From: Druceiella hillmani
Taxonomy: Eukaryota; Arthropoda; Insecta; Lepidoptera; Hepialidae
Length of the DNA stretch: 64,000 nt
NCBI GenBank assembly: GCA_039881145.1
Contig: JAYKKI010000008.1
Location: 29,060,501 to 29,124,500 of the forward strand
Direction of reading: 5' to 3'
Shown here: one piece after another, positions 27,018 through 37,592 of the stretch
Position numbering within the stretch: the stretch's first letter is position 1
How the letters are laid out: each line of letters opens with the position of its first letter
The notes under the pieces: generated by a model
Seen by the model: the letters and a program-made list of their open reading frames with translations, nothing else
What the model was told of the DNA's origin: nothing
The model's database searches: none
Made by a program: the position numbers and the translations under genes

Positions 27018-27290
27018 AAAAAAATAATAATAATAATAAAAAAAAATTCAAAAAAATTAAAAAAAATGAATAAAAAAAAAATTAAAAAAAAAAAATGCCC
27101 GTGTACAGCACTTTAACGGGTATTTGACCTTCAGGTCTTACGATTTAACCCAGTCTGGGAAAAATCCGCCACTTCATGTCGTCAGCCAGCGAAGAGGCGG
27201 CAAAAACCCAGACCCTCGCTTGGCACAACGGGCGGCACCGAGTCCGCCTGCCCAACCACAGCCTAGTTAGGCCCGGCCTAAGGCCCTAAA
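27018..27290. mobile_element. GC-rich insertion with A-rich flank, probable retroposon fragment
   Basis: An A-rich simple stretch (27018-27094) is followed by about 195 bp of GC-rich DNA quite unlike its setting. Copy B has no counterpart, so it was inserted after the duplication. On the minus strand a frame reads DSVPPVVPSEG, FCRLFAG, HEVADF and NRKT, broken by TGA codons at positions where CGA (Arg) would restore the reading. This suggests the decayed end of a LINE or other element protein. Orientation is unclear because the A-rich side would be a T-rich tail on the coding strand. No certain target duplication; AATAAT occurs on both sides. Confidence 0.55.
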
Positions 27291-29328
27291 TAATCTTTTA
27301 TTAAATAGATACGTCATTAGCGCTGTAAATGTGGCTGTCAAAATTTAAGGTAATTGTGAAGTGGTCTATTCAATCATTTATTTCAATACGAGCTGTCTTT
27401 GATTCTCTAAATCTTTCATCATAGTTTGCGCGTAGAACTACTTGAGTCACATTGTTATAGGTTTTGTTTCGGTATAATATGTTTATTGAGTATGAGGTCA
27501 TTGACTATAAAGTAGTTAGGTGGATATTACCACACCAGGCAGTAGTATGAGTGTAATAATGCACATATGAAGAAAGTTATTGAAGGATCAAACAATAAAG
27601 AAGTGCGAAGAAATTATGAAGGAAAAATAGTTTTACGGATGTTAACATTCTTCAAGCAGAGTATTTTGAGAAAGAACTAGAATGCATAAATAAATATATG
27701 CCGCAAAAACAGAATGGCTCTTGGAACACTTTTTTATATATTTTTTTAGTTTTAAATCCAATGCCAATTATCCAGGTAATAAAATACTGCCTTCGATTAA
27801 TGATTTTTTAAACATGGTTAACTGGATAAATTTTTTAAACGATCTGAATTTGAGGAATTAAATGTATATTGTTTTTATTCAACTTACAGTTTGGTGTCAA
27901 TATTTCAAGCAAGTTAAAGAAGCATAAACGAGCATTTAAGTTATGATAAAAAATAAGGATAATAAAAAGACAATACGTAGAAAAAACATAGAAAAAATAC
28001 AATGTTAACGAGGTATCTTTAGAAATGTTGAGGGGACTGCACGTCTATTCCATACACGTAATTCTATAGAGCCGTGAATCGAATACCGTAATAAATCATA
28101 TTGCTACACAAGCCCGCAGAACCTAGTTAAGGAAAATTGACGCACGAACTGTTTGAAGTAGCAAGAATTTGCATGCGATATATGGAAAAGTGTCTTCGTG
28201 CTCGCGTATTATAGTTTTTAGTTTATATCCGACTATGCTCCAAAACTGGAAAGTAAGGAAAATGTGCGTATAATATCCATAAATTTACAGAGATACTGAA
28301 TGAATTTACTAATGAATTTTCTACAGATTAACGGTACAAGCTATATTCTATGAAAATTTAATGTCAAAATTCCATATTGATTTATTAAAAAGAAAAAAAT
28401 ATATTTCGTAAATATTTACTATCAATATAATAAATTTTCATTGACGTTCATTTTGTATTCGATTCAAGTGGCTTTTTTGTGTGTCTTGTGTAGTCTTTTT
28501 TTCTTTACCATACTACATTTTATCCGATCATAAATTTATGCAATGCTGTGTCGAGTCAAAAATTTACCTCGAGTATTCTATTATTAATATGGCTCCAAAA
28601 GAGTAAATATTTTTTTATGTAGTAAATACAATTACGAAGATTTTCAGTTCTGTGTATGAAAATCCACGAAAATGAAATGTTGTTACGTAACGAAAGAACG
28701 TGTTCTTGGTGTATTAAACGAAGCATCGCCTGGTCACGTATTGGTGTTAGCTACATTTAAGGGTTATGACCTTGCAGGTTTATGTTGAGCAGGCATGCAA
28801 TTGGAAAAAGGAGCTTTTAGTTTATGTTCCTAGCTTTAACGTCTGCACGTAAAATATATTCAGAAATTGCTGCAACTAGTATACTTTTGATTGGTCTCGA
28901 ATGACATTTTTCGACATGTTTTATAGTTATTACGCTACGTATAATAAGAAACTTGAGAAAGTGTAATACTGCCAATTAATGTACCAAATACCTTACATAT
29001 GGACAATGTATGAAATTCGCCGGTCCTTTATGACAAAAAGAAAGAAGAAAGAAAAAAAAGTATAGATACTGTAACATTGCGATATCGCTGATTAAACGAT
29101 ACTTTGATAATGAAAAATAAATAATTTCTCCGTGATAAAGGCAAAAATGAAAAAAAATATTATTCAGTATTTTTATCTTGTATTTTCAAGAGAAATCCGA
29201 AAAAAAATATTCATATATATATCAATTAACCAAATTCTGTATAAGATCGTTCTGTTAAATTTGGATCCCAGAAAAATATTTCGTGTAAAAATATTGCTAA
29301 GACTTATTATCCTTTATATTAACTCTTA

Positions 29329-29618
29329 AAAAGGTATGAGGTCTCATGTAGAGATAAGCCCTAAGTTCACATTTTAGTCAACGATAGTTATAGAGGTTGG
29401 CCGGGTTACGGAATTACGGCGAATTAGCATAGCGTTAGCAGTCCATTTACAATTCACTCTATGTATGATAGGAAATTGATGTGCATTATGCTAATGATAA
29501 TGTAATTATCTGTAATAATACATTTATAGTTCCGCGTCACGGTCAAACCTTATAATTTTCTTTGACCAATATATATACTTGCTTAGGGCTGGACTCTACA
29601 TGAAATCTCATAACTTTT
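29329..29618. mobile_element. MITE-like element with 37-bp imperfect inverted repeats
   Basis: 29329-29365 (AAAAGGTATGAGGTCTCATG and onward) pairs with 29582-29618 in inverted orientation, with six mismatches in 37. The interior (about 216 bp) is noncoding and holds a further small inverted motif, GGTCAAACC/TTTGACC. Size and structure fit a miniature inverted-repeat transposable element. The target duplication is not clear. It lies exactly where similarity to copy B ends. Confidence 0.75.
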
Positions 29619-30110
29619 CATTTAAATGATTCGCGATCTCAAATATTATTTAGACCGAAGTTATGAGGGTTCATAAATACAAAAAGTCGCTTCGAGGAAA
29701 GGTACTACCCTACCCTGCTGGCCATATTTTGACTTGACGGGGGCATGTCCGTGTCCTCCGATTTGAAATTAAACTAATATATTGAAAATTTATGTTATGG
29801 TTTAAAAAATCATGTAACATATTTAATTTAAAATTTAGGAATATTTGTGGGAAAACATTTTGAAATAATCTTGAAATATTTAAGACAAATTATGGAAATT
29901 ATTTCATTTATATTATTGGAAAAGAGAAGTAAAGAAAAAACTATTTAAAATTATAAAAACTTGACTAAATTGAAATAAGGCTTAAAATTAAACTTAAGAG
30001 ATTTTCATCGTGTTGAAGAGGTATATTTAAATCGGACGATTAAGATTAAGACGCTGCTGGTGCTAAGCAACGAGATTGGAATTTATTTTATCCAAAATAA
30101 AAAAAGTATC
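29619..30110. other. Unassigned AT-rich DNA
   Basis: Nothing recognised. A small GC-richer patch at 29690-29760 shows no motif. Confidence 0.45.
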
Positions 30111-30114
30111 TTTA

Positions 30115-30245
30115 GAGTTAGCGGCCAAGCACCAGGAACCGTGACGTAGAGCTTCCTCCAATTCACTAGCAGAATGACATGAACAGAATAGTGGGCGAAT
30201 CTTCGACGCGGTTCCCTCTAGTTTTATTTATTTATACATGGAAAA
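30115..30245 (+). repeat. Dispersed repeat, second copy of the LINE 3' end at 23.6 kb
   Basis: Similar in the same orientation to 23555-23700: CACCAGGAACCGTGACG, CTTCCTCCAATTCA, TCGACGCGGTTCC and AGTTTTATTTATTTATACAT. No reverse transcriptase coding precedes it here, so it is a bare 3' fragment. It could alternatively mark an upstream extension of the A/B duplication. Confidence 0.6.
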
Positions 30246-30299
30246 CTATGGTTTTGGAGACTGAACAAGAAGACGACTTAAAATTTCTATTACATGGTC

Positions 30300-30438
30300 A
30301 TGCGCACACACGCGCACATATGCACACTCACGTACATAGATGCACACATACCCACACACATGCACACGCGCACGTACACCGCGTACGCACGCACGCACAC
30401 ACAACGCACGCACGCACGACGCAAGTACACACGCACGC

Positions 30439-30484
<46 letters not shown>
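30300..30484. repeat. Degenerate (CA/CG)n then (TA)n microsatellite
   Basis: A long CA-rich array with CGCA and CATA variants passes into a pure TA array that abuts the transposon's left inverted repeat and replaces its outermost bases. All overlapping open frames (His-Thr, Tyr-Ile, Cys-Val runs) are translations of the repeat. Confidence 0.95.
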
Positions 30485-30485
<1 letters not shown>

Positions 30486-32666
30486 ATGTCGGTGATGGAG
30501 AGTGTTATTACACATATGAATCAATAAATTTTATTATCCTCGGCCTAATAGGATATTATTACTGTTTCTGTTTTTTTTATTGTCCAAGATCTTTAAGGGA
30601 ACATTCGTATTCCTCATTAAAATGTCATTCATTCGTTTTTATTGGCAACACAAAAATGAAATGTTGAAACACGTTAATGTTTTAATTACAAAACATGAAA
30701 AGTGATTTCTGAATAATGCTAGTGTAAAAAATATGTATGGCAACCTTGTGGAACTTTATTTCAAAAACATTTACAATTTACACAGATTCCAAAAAGGTAT
30801 AATTTTCTGGTACTAAGTTATTTCATAACTTTTTTTATTCCTAAATGATTTTCTCGATCATGGTAAAATAAAACAAGTGTAGGGTATATAGTCATAATTT
30901 AATACAGTTAATGTTCAAGATACCTTCCCCTAGCCCTTATGCACAACCAGCATCTTCTTACAAAATTTCTTCTTAAACTTCGTAAGGCCCTTTCGTTATT
31001 TTTTACTACTTCAGACACATGGTGTAACTTTTGTGTTAATTGTTGTTCATTATCGTTAGTAGTTTCATAGACCGTCTCCTTGAAATATCCCCATAGAAAA
31101 TAGTCCAACGGATTGAGGTCAGGTGAACATGGGGTCCATGCAATTATACCGTCACGTCCTATCCATCGATTTCGGTAAGTTGAATTTAAGTATTCAGTTA
31201 TTTGTTGCGAAAAGTGGGTCGATGCACCGTTGCGCTGTAGTCACATCCTGTCACGTACATCCTGTTGTTTTCCAATTCAACAGATTTCCAAATTCATCTG
31301 TTGACAACTGTATATAATGAACTCCATTAAGCCTTGGTGGGAGTTCAAATGAATCGATAATTTTGCCATCCAGGATTCCAGCCCTCAAATTTATTCCGAA
31401 TCGATAATGAAATCTATCTTGCCTTACTATACGGGGACCCTCGACGGCTCATTGGTGTAAATTGTGAACATTAAATACTCCCATTTTTTTTCAAACAGGA
31501 TTCATCGCTCCTTAAGTTTGAATTAAAAAAAAGGATTGCCTGCGTCGACGCAGCATCTTCCGATAGTAAACTATTCGTCATTGATAGTCAGCAGATAGCA
31601 GTGCTTGCACTCGTTGTACATGTTACGATTTCAAATTACTTCTTCTTGAAATGCAGTGTACTGTACTACTTGCGACACCAGTACGTAGACAAATCTGCCG
31701 AACATTAGTAGAAGGATATTCTTCCACTTCAGCCAATACTTGACGTTCATCAACACTTCTAGGTTGTCCTACGGGAACTACATTTTCAGGAATTCGACTC
31801 TCTAAATATGCGTCATTTACAAGAAGAAAGACTCTGTGATCTGGATAGCGTTCGCGATTAGGGTAGCGCTCGCGAAACGTACGTGCGGCCGAGCATTCTC
31901 ATCATATAGCCTGTAAATGAAATATGTTTCTGCATATTCACGAGCAGTGTACGACTGAGGCATTTTGCAAGCAACACTATTCAAATCACAAGCACAAATA
32001 ACGTCCAATTCAAGCGTAGGTCAACATATAAAAACTGTGGTAGGGAAAAAACAGTAAAAAACACGCTGTTGGCTCCGAGTGGTAAGCAAGGCACTTAAGA
32101 AGCGAAGTTGTTGAGGGAAGGAGTAGAGGGGGTCGCTTGAGAGTTGAGAACAATAAAAAGACCGTACGAGTGGAAAAAAGATAGCGAAACAATCCTGATA
32201 AGCGGTGATTTTGATCGTAAGCATTCTTACAATGCGGAGTTATTTCTATATAACAGGAATGTTTACAGAATTAATTGTAACAATGTTACCTTTTTGGAAT
32301 CTGTGTGAATTGTAGATGATTTGGAGATAATGTTCCACAAGATTGCTGACATAAATTTTTTTTACACCAGCATTGTTCAAAAATCACTTTTCATGTTTTG
32401 GAATTGAAAAATGCACATGATTCAGTTTTTTTTTATGTTGCCAATAATAACGAATGAATAATATTTTAATTAGAAAGACGAATATTCTCTTAAAGAACTT
32501 GGGCAATAAAAAACAGAAATAGTAATAATACCTAATAAATTTTTTTTTCATGCGCAGTAACAAAAACAAAATTAAAAATTATATCTCTAAAACTATTCGT
32601 TTCGTTTGTGTAATAACCCCCTCTTTCACCGACATTTCGTTGGTCCACTCCTTCTGGGATAGCCTG
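30485..32666 (-). mobile_element. IS630/Tc1/mariner-type transposon with long terminal inverted repeats
   Basis: The flanks 30485-30803 and 32288-32666 are inverted copies of each other over more than 300 bp. Shared landmarks: AATGTCGGTGA, TTATTACACA, TATTATTACT, TTCTTTAAG, CATTCATTCGTT, TATTGGCAACA, AAACATGAAAAGTGATTT, CTTGTGGAAC and CACAGATTCCAAAAAGGT. The right end reads CAGGCTATCCCAGAAGGAGT inward and is bordered by TA at 32667-32668, which fits TA-targeting superfamilies. The left arm lacks about 30 outermost bases, where a (TA)n array now lies. The interior holds one broken transposase gene on the minus strand. Confidence 0.87.
30908..31963 (-). pseudogene. DUF4817-class DDE transposase, broken
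   Basis: A cut-and-paste transposase relic reading right to left. The start is ATG at 31963 (MPQSYTAREYAE), preceding an N-terminal helix-turn-helix of the DUF4817 type (YFIYRLYDENAR, then ERYPNRERYPDHRVF after a frameshift near 31880, then QPRSVDERQVL). A middle part reads FELPPRLNGV. The C-terminus (30908-31108) reads NRWIGRDG, SPDLNPLDYFLWGYFKETVY, NFVRRC and ends shortly after RGRYLEH, as in complete family members. The family catalyses DNA cleavage through a D-D-D/E triad. Here the HDGA-type box reads QRNGAS, so the second acidic residue is Asn. The first acidic region is lost in stops and a deletion, and the third Asp is kept. Several stops and frameshifts make it inactive. Confidence 0.85.
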
Positions 32667-32695
32667 TATATACATATATGTATATATAATCTTAG
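32667..32695. repeat. Short (TA)n-rich stretch beside the transposon end
   Basis: TATATACATATATGTATATATA borders the right end. It probably continues the same microsatellite that lies at the left end, meaning the element jumped into a TA-rich target. Confidence 0.7.
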
Positions 32696-32751
32696 AAAAC
32701 ACATCAGATACACGTGCCTGTAGATTATATTTACGTGAGAAAATTGAAAAC

Positions 32752-32796
32752 GTCACGCTCGTCTACCTTTATTAAATAAAGGTCGACGAGCGTGAC
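32752..32796. repeat. Palindrome: 21-bp arms, 3-nt loop
   Basis: GTCACGCTCGTCTACCTTTAT (one mismatch) pairs with the arm at 32776-32796 across TAA. Copy A at about 25100-25122 has only the right-arm sequence (AAAGGTAGGCGAGCGTGAC), so the left arm was added later. Confidence 0.93.
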
Positions 32797-33763
32797 GAGT
32801 ACATGGTTGTCAGCTTCGTCGAAATAGCAAAATTAAGTTTCTTCTATATACATTTTTGTTTTTTTTTAATATAGAAAAAAGATTTTTACTTGATTTACGG
32901 ATTCTCTGTACTTCTCCTTTAATTTCATAATAAACTGTCTCTCCAAATTTTATGTAATCGATGTTAGTGACATAACCTACAGCAAGATACATTATCTTGT
33001 AACTTGTAAAATTTAAGTCAATTAAAAATAATATTTTCAATGGCTTTAGATGATTATGCATATGCATATTTTCTCAATCTTACTACATAATTGATTAGAA
33101 CTTATGTCAGTCATATATTGAAATCGACGAGAAAATTATATTTTTTTTATCATATGCGATAATTCAAATTACTGGAGATGTGTGCCTTGAAATTACATGT
33201 GTTTTGTCTTCTGTTTAATATACTATGTTAGCTCTAGTATATTGAACTCTCCTTAACTCATTGAGGTTAAGATAAATTGAAGTAGATTTCTTTAACTTAT
33301 GTTAAGTTCAAACGTATCGACTTGGATGTACGTGGCGTAGCCACATTTCAGAAAAAAAAAACTCATTCCATTGATTCTCAAATGTAATACTGCATTCGAT
33401 TAATAATTATTCAATCGATACGCTACTAAACTGTGGTAGAAATAAAATTTTGACGTCAATTACAAATTAAAAAAAATTATCATGTTTAAATAGCTTTTCT
33501 CTCTTTCAAATCTTATTCCTGCCCTTTATTCTCGTCAATTTTTTTTTTCAATTTATTTCTCATAAAACAGTTCTTTGCTAACTTTTAGGTTTCTCTACCT
33601 AGAAAGGAAAAATGGAAACCTTATAAAATTATTTCCTTGTCTGTCTGTCCGTAGATCATAGTCATTTTCCTCAGAAACCTCTCAAAAGAAAGTAGAAACT
33701 TGCAATTTAGCACAGTAGAGAAATAAATTAGTCTGCACATATTCAAATAGCTAAAACCTAAAA

Positions 33764-33799
33764 ATATCCATATGAAAATTTTTATTTTCATATGAATAT
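33764..33799. repeat. Palindrome: 16-bp arms, 4-nt loop
   Basis: ATATCCATATGAAAAT pairs with ATTTTCATATGAATAT across TTTT, with one mismatch. Confidence 0.9.
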
Positions 33800-33841
33800 T
33801 TTGTGTTTGAAATTGGTATTTTATATATAGTGATAATTATG

Positions 33842-35470
33842 AAATTGGTATTTTTCATAATTTTAGGTTTTATATCTTCGGAGATTAGCTGAAAAAAATA
33901 TAGTAACACAAACCTCTTGAAGTAGAAACTTGAACCTCTTTGACAACCTTAAACTTAAACAGAAACCTCTTGAAGTAGAAACTTGAAATTTAGCATAGTA
34001 TTTAAACATATTAGTCTGCACATATCCAAATAGCTCATTAATATGGTATATATTATGCATTTAAATAGCTATTTAATTCCAGTTATGGTATGGGTTGTCG
34101 TTTGAAATTGGTATTTTTCATAATTTTAGGTGTTATATCTTCGGAGATTAGCTGAAAAAAATGTAATAACACAAACCTCTTGAAGGAGAAACTTGAACCT
34201 CTTTGACAACCTTAAACTTAAACAGAAACCTCTTGAAGTAGAAACTTGAAATTTAGCATAGTATTTAAACATATTAGTCTGCACATATCCAAATAGCTCA
34301 TTAATATGGTATATATTATGCATTTAAATAGCTATTTAATTCCAGTTATGGTATGGTTTGTCGTTTGAAATTGGTATTTTTCATAATTTTTGGTGTTATA
34401 TCTTCGGAGATTAGCTGAAAAAATGTAATAACACAAACCTCTTGAAGTAGAAACTTGAACCTCTTTGACAACCTTAAACTTAAACAGAAACCTCTTGAAG
34501 TAGAAACTTGAAATTTAGCATAGTATTTAAACATATTAGTCTGCACATATCCAAATAGCTCATTAATATGGTATATATTATGCATTTAAATAGCTATTTA
34601 ATTCCAGTTATGGTATGGGTTGTCGTTTGAAATTGGTATTTTTCATAATTTTAGGTGTTATAATATCTTCGGAGATTAGCTGAAAAAAATGTAATAACAC
34701 AAACCTCTTGAAGTAGAAACTTGAACCTCTTTGACAACCTTAAACTTAAACAGAAACCTCTTGAAGTAGAAACTTGAAATTTAGCATAGTATTTAAACAT
34801 ATTAGTCTGCACATATCCAAATAGCTCATTAATATGGTATATATTATGCATTTAAATAGCTATTTAATTCCAGTTATGGTATGGGTTGTCGTTTGAAATT
34901 GGTATTTTTCATAATTTTAGGTGTTATATCTTCGGAGATTAGCTGAAAAAAATGTAATAACACAAACCTCTTGAAGTAGAAACTTGAACCTCTTTGACAA
35001 CCTTAAACTTAAACAGAAACCTCTTGAAGTAGAAACTTGAAATTTAGCATAGTATTTAAACATATTAGTCTGCACATATCCAAATAGCTCATTAATATGG
35101 TATATATTATGCATTTAAATAGCTATTTAATTCCAGTTATGGTATGGGTTGTGTTTTGAAATTGGTATTTTTCATAATTTTAGGTGTTATATCTTCGGAG
35201 ATTAGCTGAAAAAAATGTAATAACACAAACCTCTTGAAGTAGAAACTTGAACCTCTTGGACAACCTTAAACTTAAACAAAAAACTCTTGAAGTAGAAACT
35301 TGAAATTTACCATAGTATTTAAACATATTAGTCTGCACATATCTAAATAGCTCATTAATATAGTATATATTATGCATTATAATAGCTATTTAATTCCAGT
35401 TATGGTATGGGTTGTCGTTCGAAATTGGTATTTTTCATAATTTTAAGATCTTCGGAGATATGCTGAAAAA
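33842..35470. repeat. 263-bp satellite array, six full units plus a partial one
   Basis: Units starting AAATTGGTATTTTTCATAAT lie at 33842, 34105, 34368, 34630, 34896, 35159 and 35422 (truncated), giving periods of 262-266 bp. Central units are almost identical. The last full unit carries many more differences and the first a few, as expected when unequal exchange homogenises the middle of an array. Inside each unit ACCTCTTGAAGTAGAAACTTGAA occurs twice about 57 bp apart (the first as the shorter CCTCTTGAAGTAGAAACTTG). The recurring minus-strand frame of about 65 codons in each unit is a consequence of the array: it is not known to match any protein. Confidence 0.97.
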
Positions 35471-36764
35471 ATGCAATAGAAATATGTTCCCTCCCTTTAT
35501 TTCCGAAACTACTTAATCTAAAATTACAAAAAATATAAATTATTATAAGCCCACGTAATACTTGTAAGAAAACAGTGGTGGTGACTCCAAATGTGAATTT
35601 TTTTAAATATGCGTTGCATTTTTACGCCTGTTATAGATATGGTAGGCAATATATTCACGTTTTAATACATTCCATAGCCGATTTTCTCAGAAACCGTGCG
35701 ACATAGAAACTTGAATGTAATGATAGATCTTATTATTCCACATATTTTTCACTAACTTACTTTTTAAAATATTCATGTTAAAGTGTGAGATATTCTTTGA
35801 AATGGCTTATTTTGAGGAACAGAAAAACAGTTCTTCATATTCATAAAGATATAATAAAAATAGGCGAAAATAGGTAACACATATTATTATAATATATATA
35901 ACAATAAATTAACGTCGGAAAAACTTAATATTTGCAAACAGTTTAATAAAAAATACTATTGTACTCTTATATCCTTACAAGTACCCAAATGTGTACTGAA
36001 CACTCGTAGCGCGAGTTCCACCTGTGATTGATAAGTTTTTGTATTTACTTACGGACAATATCAAAGGATAAGAAACTATTTTTTTAAAAATCGGCACATG
36101 AAATTTTCGTTAGATTTATGTATATCGCACTAGGAAAGAGGTTAAAAAACGATCGAGTGTTTATGACTGTGTGTGTGTCGTGACGTAAAATCTAAATTGA
36201 TCATTCGGTTCCATTGAAATTCGAAATCGGGAGTGAACTTGTTTGTAAAATTAGGCATTATTCTTATTATCAGGCTGCATTCACAAATAAGCGTTAAACT
36301 TAAAATACCAAATTTTCTCGAAAACAACTCACATAACAATAATTTGAAACGGCTTTAACATTTATCATATATAAAATATTTATTTTATTTAGGACAACTC
36401 AAATGTCGTGTTAGTAGTTTATTACTAAGTAAACAACTAATTCGGCCCATAGTTGCCCCGTATCTATTAAAGGAGGTCCGATATCTAGTCAAATGTATTT
36501 GGCTGGAGTGCTCGTTTTATCGAAGGGACTGTCGACTTTGGTCTTCGCAACTCATTGGGCAAACTATACTCTTCTTGGGCCAGACTTCTTATAATAATAG
36601 TTATTTATTAACAACATATATTATTAGTCGTTTAGTTCGTAACGACTAATTATATTAACTATCAATAATATATTAGTTAACCTCGATAATTAGCATTCAG
36701 TGGCAAAGTTTGTGGGGCAGTTCAATCTTGTTCTATTTTTCTTGCAACTTTTCTAAACTGTTTA

Positions 36765-36770
<6 letters not shown>

Positions 36771-36841
<71 letters not shown>
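36771..36841. repeat. (TA)n microsatellite in copy B
   Basis: A pure TA array with no counterpart at the matching site of copy A (about 26580-26610). Confidence 0.96.
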
Positions 36842-36843
<2 letters not shown>

Positions 36844-37523
36844 CTACACGTGAGTTAAATTACAAAAAATACGAATAAATATTAGAAAAGGATCATAATT
36901 TAATTTTGTAGAATTTCTGGACATAAATCTCGACTTTTGTCTAATGCTAACGCCTAACGTTTCGCTTTAATGAGGTTTTCTCCGTTTATTTTCAATTTCA
37001 GAATGTGTCATGTATTTAGGTATATAATTATTTTATAACGTTAATTTAGAACAGTAAATATATTTAGTGTTTGCTTAAATGAGGGCTGATGTCATTAGGT
37101 TGATGAAAATTATGTTAGTATCTGTAAATACGTTTTAATGATCAACGATGCTTTTTCAACATTAAAGTATGTAGAAGCACTTGAGTACTGAAGTATAAGT
37201 AAATATATATATTGTATGCAAAATAAATATAAATTCTAAATGGAAGAAAGTTAGTAAAAGATACAAATATGATGAGCTTATAGCGACAATAATATATAGG
37301 GACATAATTAGTAACATTATATTAAACATGTCATCACCGCTGTGAAAATAACTCGCAAAAGATGAGAAACTGTTTGATTTTCAAAAGAACAATTTTTTTA
37401 TTATACGTGCTATCTTTGATTCTCTATCTCATTCATCATCGCTACTTGGACTATGTTTTTGTACATTTTATATGGCTGATATGTCAATTGAGTATACCGA
37501 TTGAACCCAATTAACATATTATA

Positions 37524-37527
<4 letters not shown>

Positions 37528-37589
<62 letters not shown>
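37528..37589. repeat. Second (TA)n microsatellite in copy B
   Basis: A pure TA array, again absent from the corresponding place in copy A (about 27490-27530). Confidence 0.96.

Positions 37590-37592
<3 letters not shown>

Larger units (their letters stand above)
25062..29290. repeat. Old noncoding segmental duplication, copy A
   Basis: This aligns in order and orientation with copy B (32722-39350). Matching pairs include 25270-25550 with 32925-33240, 25880-26080 with 36125-36320, 26150-26560 with 36380-36760, 26720-27010 with 36970-37290, 27890-28340 with 38020-38490 and 28680-29290 with 38790-39330. Shared landmarks include AATTGAGTAT-like, ATATGGAAAAGTGTCT, TTATATCCGACTAT, AGTTAAGGAAAAT and ATTCGAAATGAGTAATGAA-like. 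The copies differ by many substitutions and indels, and no reading frame is shared, so this is noncoding DNA duplicated long ago. Confidence 0.88.
33590..36135. mobile_element. 2.5-kb insertion in copy B, unclassified, carrying the satellite array
   Basis: Copy A is continuous at the matching point (about 25840-25890), so this DNA was gained in B or lost from A. The left part (33620-33720) has a TGTCTGTCTGTCCG motif followed by CTCAGAAACCTCT and GAAACTTGCAATTTAGCA, a module seen at other loci. The centre is the 263-bp array. The right part repeats TTTTCTCAGAAACC..AGAAACTTGAA (35685-35715). CTCTACCTAGAAAGG at the left and CACTAGGAAAGAGG at the right may be inverted ends, but this is weak. No coding region. 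Confidence 0.5.

Noticed and set aside
30179..30667. A 162-codon plus-strand frame with His-Thr repeats
   Set aside because: It runs through a CA/CG/TA microsatellite and into a transposon inverted repeat. No domain is present.
33863..35377. Six near-identical minus-strand frames of about 65 codons
   Set aside because: They repeat because the DNA is a 263-bp satellite. The differences between units show no sign of coding constraint that I can see, and no motif is recognised.
33842..35470. Regular repeats considered as a CRISPR array
   Set aside because: Units are 263 bp, contiguous and without unique spacers, in a eukaryotic context.
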